From contig CAMZMU010000052.1 of the NCBI GenBank assembly GCA_947311845.1, forward strand, positions 133,825,169-133,889,168: 64,000 bases of DNA, given 5' to 3'. How positions within the stretch are numbered: the first letter of the stretch is position 1; each line of letters opens with the position of its first letter. This DNA comes from Poa pratensis. Its lineage: Eukaryota > Streptophyta > Magnoliopsida > Poales > Poaceae. A program made the position numbers and the translations under genes. Positions 59,833 to 64,000 of the stretch are shown in pieces. The notes below the pieces were generated by a model that was given only the letters and a program-made list of their open reading frames with translations, ran no database searches and was not told the DNA's origin.

Positions 59833-62800
59833 ATGGAAGAGAGCGGAGCCGGATCCCTGGAGGCGCGGCCTGGCGTCCTCCTCATCGGCGCCCCCGGCGT
59901 GGGCAAGCGGACCATCCTCTCCCGTGAGATCTCGCTCCCTCTCGCAGTCCTCCACCTTACATCTGTATTTACATGTCTCGATTAGGATACGAGATATCGG
60001 GCCTGTAGACTAGGAGACGTGTTTAGGATTCAAATCCGCCGTTTTCCGATTATATCGTGCTGTTAAAAGAGAAGATTATGTGATCTGTGGGCACTATCGA
60101 TTTCAATGGGCGCAGTTAATTTGGAGTTGACGGGGAAAGAGGGAATCTGGTGCTGTAGCTGATAAATTAGTACCACCATATCCAAATTCATCAATGGCCC
60201 GGCAATTTCCTTGTCCTGTGGAGATTTAGGTTTATAAGCTTTGTCACCTCGTGTAAATTTTGCTAGTCTGTGGTCTGTTGGGCACCTCTTGTTTTCTGAT
60301 CATTTCCATGTCATCATGAACCACAGGGTTGCTTGCGGCCGAGGTACCGGACACATACGACTTGTCATCAGGTGTGCTGTGTCAGGGGTATGTGACTGAA
60401 CGCCTGGAGCGCGAATTACCTTGTTGTGTATGAGTGATGTGGAGTGCTTACAGAATTCGTAGGCCTAGCTCTCAGTTAAGCTGATACCTAATAGATTCTT
60501 TCCTGCTGTTGATTGGAATCCAGGTGGAAAATTGACACCAAGTATTACTCTGCTGATCTTTCCATTTGGACAGCGCATCTCGAGAAAGGGTTTTCTCTTG
60601 GCTCTCTCCCTCATGTGGACCAATTGGCTGCTCTTATTATGGTCTTCGATATAAATGATGTCAGTACTGTGATCCCATCACACATGCTTTGATTCGCTGT
60701 TATTTCTAGTTCCATTTTCAGTCTATAAATTTTATACCTTGTAATTTCTAGTGTTTAATTATTTGAGCCTCGACTCTGCAGTAGGCTAATCATCTTAGCA
60801 TCTATGCAGGAATCTTCCTTCCTTGCTCTCCGAAACTGGGTTGAGAATATTGATATTCAGAGGTTTGAGGTTCTGCTGTGCATAGGAAACAAAGCAGATC
60901 TTGTACCTGGCCATGCTGCACATGTAGAATATAGAAGACGTATGCAAAGGATTGGCGAATCGAGTTCTGATCCGCATCCTGAATATTTCGATTTTGGGAT
61001 AAATGAAAACGAAGGTTGTGGCTTGTTATCAGATGAAGAACCACGCATAGAGATCAGAGACTCCACGTCCCAATGGTGCATTGAGCACAATATTGAGTAT
61101 ATTGAAGCTTGTGCTTCTAATGCTGACTTTGACAAATGTAAGTTGGCTGCAATTGTTCGACGTAACACCTTATTTTTACCATCATCTCATTCACATCATT
61201 TTTATCATCATAGCGTTCTTTTTGTCATAGTTTAACATTTTACGATGCCATCCACCTACTCTTTATCATACTTTATATTCTGACCATTTTCTGTGGTGAT
61301 TCTGATCCTTCTTGGAGGGCCTAAGTTCTGTTAGTGGCATCGTAAGGGCATGTGCAATGGGGAGTGCTTACGGAGATGCTTAAGAAAATAAACCGGTTCT
61401 TGTCTAAGCTGGTGCTTATTTATAGAAGAAAGATGCTTAACAAGGCACCTCTCCTATACAAATAAGCACCAGTGCTTAACAAAAAGTCTGGTTTATTTCC
61501 GTAAGCACCTCTTTAAGCACTCCCCATTGTACATGGCCTAAGCTGGCCTTCTTAAGCTGTGGACATGGAGCTTCTTAGTGCAAAACGAATTAGAAGCTTA
61601 AACTTCTCCTGGAAATTGCATCTAGCTGAATCATTTTTGGGAAAATCTAAGCCTAGGATCAAGCCTGACCAGATTGGGCCTTTTTAGATTTTCATTTATG
61701 ATTCATCATTTTAAGACCCTTTCTTACTTCACTATGTAGTATCGTGGAGGTCAGTAGCACCCAATTAAGTAAAAGTCACTTTCTGTATGTTAGTATTGGT
61801 CTATTTTTGTTGGGATGAATATGTTGGTATTGGTCATTTGATCAGATTGCATTTTTTTATTTAGTTTATGTGAACCTAAAAGGGCAGGCCTTGGTGCAGT
61901 GGTGAGGTCCTCTCCACTTGTGCCAAGAGGTCCCGGGTTCGAACAGCCTCCCTGCACTGCACTTTAATCCCTCCCCAGACCCCAGCTTGTGTGGGAGCCT
62001 CTATGCACTGGGTCTGTCCTTTTTTTTTTGTGAACCTCAAAATTTGAAAAGGAAATTCAGTTCCATATCGTTGTATACCGGATTACCGTTGTGTGTTAAA
62101 TGCCCTGCACGTAAAAGGTTAACAAGTTAGGTGGTTGATCCATATGCATGGCATACAGAGCTGTTTTTGTTGTGTTTTTTTTTTATGAAATCTTGTTCTT
62201 ATTTATTGTTGGAGTCTAACGAGAGGGGCCTATATTTTATCCAAAGTTGAATATTGGGTGTATTTAACTACACATTGGATGTTCTTTCAATTCATAGCTT
62301 ATATCTGTTCATAATTACCAACAGGCCTATCAGTGGATGGTGATAGCCAAGGCATAGAGCGAATTTTTGGAGCCATTTCTGCGCACATGTGGCCTGGAAT
62401 GATTCTGAAATCTGGAAACAAAATAAGTACTCCATCCTTGATCGAAAAAGAAGGTAAGTTAAATCGGGAAAAATGTGTTCATAGTATTTACCATAGTGTT
62501 GATGAGCCATCCTTGCTCTAACAAACAAGTACAATATATGATGACATGCAAAACCAGAGTTAATTTTGTTTATTAAGATATCTTGCCCTCTACAGGACAT
62601 GTGTTATGGAATGAATAAACACAAAATATGGTACTTTGCATTATGGAATTTAGAATTCTGTTTTTTCTCTTAATTATTCATTTTCTTCTGACAGAATCTA
62701 CAGATGATGAATTGGATTATGAATTGGAGTACGAGGTCCTATCCCATGCATCTGATGAGCAATGGGAATTCATTGGTGAAGCAAGTACATCGAGAAGCTT

Positions 62801-63197
62801 GGAAGGATTAGATGAAGCTAAAGCTATGCAGGAAAGCACCCAGCAAGGTGTGAATGGCAATGCTAATTCTTCGTCGTCCAACCCTCTTCCAACTGACAGA
62901 TCTACAGAATCTGCTGAAGAAACTCAGGTCCACACAACTGATAGTAATCATGTGGATAGCACTGGAGCAGATACTTCCGAGGACCAGCGAACTGCCACCC
63001 TTGGGGTTAACAAGCTGCTTGAGGATGATCAATATGGCCTAGATGATCTGGAGCGACTAATGTCAGAGATTGGCAACATGCGCTCCAACCTAAGGCTCGT
63101 TCCTGACTTCCAAAGGAGGGAGATGGCTGCCAAACTAGCCATGAAAATGGCAAACATGTTCGGTGATAGCGATGATGAGGGCTTTCATGCTACCTAA
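59833..63197 (+). CDS. Alpha/gamma-adaptin-binding protein p34 (AAGAB) homologue, 415 aa, 6 exons
   Basis: Relative of the cytosolic chaperone that binds adaptin subunits during assembly of AP clathrin adaptors; that role is known from animals and inferred here. Exons are 59833-59923, 60327-60387, 60524-60659, 60810-61137, 62325-62453 and 62695-63197. All have GT/AG borders and join in phase (1248 nt). The N-terminal half is a small-GTPase-like fold: P-loop GAPGVGKRT (19-27), a WTAHLEKGF/MVFDIND segment, and NKAD (123-126). An acidic linker STDDELDYELEYE follows. The C-terminal helical block DDLERLMSEIGNMRSNLRLV, RREMAAKLAMKMANMFG is the p34 family signature, ending DDEGFHAT. Intron 5 carries a MITE and a SINE. 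No frame damage was seen. Confidence 0.93.
61346..61538. mobile_element. Harbinger/Tourist-type MITE in p34 intron 5 (193 bp)
   Basis: Termini gggcatgtgcaatggggagt and actccccattgtacatggcc are inverted, with TAA duplications at 61343-61345 and 61539-61541. Terminal sequence is related to the MITE at 47175. Extended pairing continues inward (gcttacggagatgctta against taagaggtgcttacgg-type sequence), so the element can fold on itself. Confidence 0.9.
61882..62029 (+). mobile_element. tRNA-derived SINE in p34 intron 5 (148 bp)
   Basis: Pol III box A (tggtgcagtgg, about 61892) and box B (gggttcgaac, about 61935), a GC-rich body with caccagcc-like cacttg motifs, and a T10 tail. The flanking duplication tgtgaacct(c)aaaa (61869-61881 and 62029-62042) has one inserted base. 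It resembles common Poaceae SINEs ending in oligo(T). Confidence 0.85.
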
Positions 63198-63841
63198 GTC
63201 AGCTCATTTTCTTCACAGCATTGTAGCTTATGGCAAGGTCGCCTGTATAGGGAGATCGGTATGATGCCAACCAGGGCATTTTTAAATCCTGATGCCATTT
63301 CCCACCCAGGAAAATTTTGTACCTCTTAGATCTTCCGTATATTTTGTTATTTACCTTCTTTGTAGAGCTATTTATCATTTATACTGTTATAGAAGTTGTG
63401 CTGTATCATTATGATTTTAACTTCTTTTGAATCAACTGGCAAATGTATATGTAACTTCTCAAACATTATGTTACGGTTGAGTTGTGCACAAATTAAAAAA
63501 TATATTATTTTACGTCTCCAAGCTGCTAAAGATGATAGTGCCCATCTGGGGGTCTTCTCACAAAGAAAATATTGACGTGCATCTGGGAATCTTTTCACAA
63601 AGAAAATATTGACGTGCATCTGGGGATCTTCTCACGAAAAGGAGATATCAATTTACAACAACACATTGCATAACAGTGCCCACTTCACGTAAGCCTAGTG
63701 TTCCAAAATTCGTCTATCTACAGCTAAAACCTGAGAACACTACATAACAGAAGGAAATGCCTAAAGGTTTACGTAATCACAAATCTATTGTCCTTCCAAG
63801 CTTTTTGATTGTGAACTGTTGTCTGAGCTTTGCTTCTCAGG
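63198..63841. other. 3' regions between convergent genes with a 37-bp tandem repeat
   Basis: A unit gcatctgggaatcttttcac, continued by aaagaaaatattgacgt, occurs about 2.7 times at 63540-63640. The first copy has two extra bases. The remainder is AT-rich 3' UTR-like sequence. Confidence 0.75.
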
Positions 63842-63976
63842 CTAAGATTGATCGCCATGTAGGTTATCCACCATATCAGATTCAGAATGTTCCAGATTCC
63901 CAGATGGCTGGGTTGATAACCTTGATGATCTCTCGTTATGTTGCATATTCCTTGGACCAGAAGAGAATGGTGTTAC
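63842..63976 (-). CDS. Probable last exon of an unidentified gene
   Basis: On the minus strand a TTTTGCAG acceptor (63978-63977) is followed by 44 codons, VTPFSSGPRN through DNLHGDQS, and a TAG at 63844-63842. The composition is Ser/Asn/Gln-rich and hydrophilic. Convergent orientation to p34 and the clean acceptor support a real 3' exon. The piece is too short to assign a family, and the rest of the gene lies beyond the window. Confidence 0.45.
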   Translation of the reverse strand, partial: VTPFSSGPRNMQHNERSSRLSTQPSGNLEHSESDMVDNLHGDQS

Positions 63977-64000
63977 CTGCAAAACATGATCGTGATCATG

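Noticed and set aside
61882..62029. tRNA gene
   Set aside because: Has box A and B promoter motifs but no cloverleaf pairing. The T10 tail and target duplication show a SINE.

Overview
The window is nuclear DNA of a grass. A few compact, intron-containing genes sit around a large block of nested LTR retrotransposons, with Stowaway, Harbinger-like, Mutator-like and Helitron elements between them. The LTR starting TGATACGTCTCCAACG (29847), the Athila-type elements with a TGGCGCCGTTGCCGGGGA primer site, and the density of nesting point to the Triticeae (wheat, barley, rye or Aegilops). That placement is inference.

Layout. 1-1704 (-): first three exons of a clade-D-like PP2C phosphatase, cut by the window edge. 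1.7-8.6 kb: intergenic DNA with an LTR-like unit, a diverged direct duplication and two elements with GAGCATCTC inverted termini. 8840-10181 (+): first exon of a LIN-1/CERBERUS-like E3 ligase, frameshifted and without its downstream exons. 10.4-38.4 kb: the transposon island. Left to right it holds a Copia LTR with primer site, a truncated Athila-like element (-), a second Athila-like element without coding capacity (-, carrying a solo LTR), and a Tat-lineage Gypsy element (-). The Gypsy element is split by two solo LTRs and other LTR material. Downstream of pol it carries an antisense, intron-containing ORF.

38.4-46.8 kb: an element with GAGCATCTC-type termini enclosing a 176-codon gene, a Helitron, and a 4.8-kb mariner-like element inserted inside a Stowaway MITE. 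46.8-51.8 kb: intergenic DNA with a Harbinger MITE and a Helitron end. 51.8-64 kb is a conserved-looking gene cluster: a calcium-dependent protein kinase (+, 7 exons, 563 aa), a DYW-class PPR protein (-, two frameshifts), an adaptin-binding protein p34 (AAGAB) homologue (+, 6 exons, 415 aa), and the likely last exon of another gene on the minus strand.

The genes do not form a pathway; they are independent housekeeping or signalling genes. Kinase and PPR genes converge. PPR and p34 diverge from a 616-bp shared upstream region, more than half of which is a Mutator-like foldback element. The transposon island looks assembled by nested insertion followed by at least one large deletion, which also explains the loss of most of the LIN-1-like gene. 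All splice sites were chosen by eye from GT/AG signals and reading-frame continuity.
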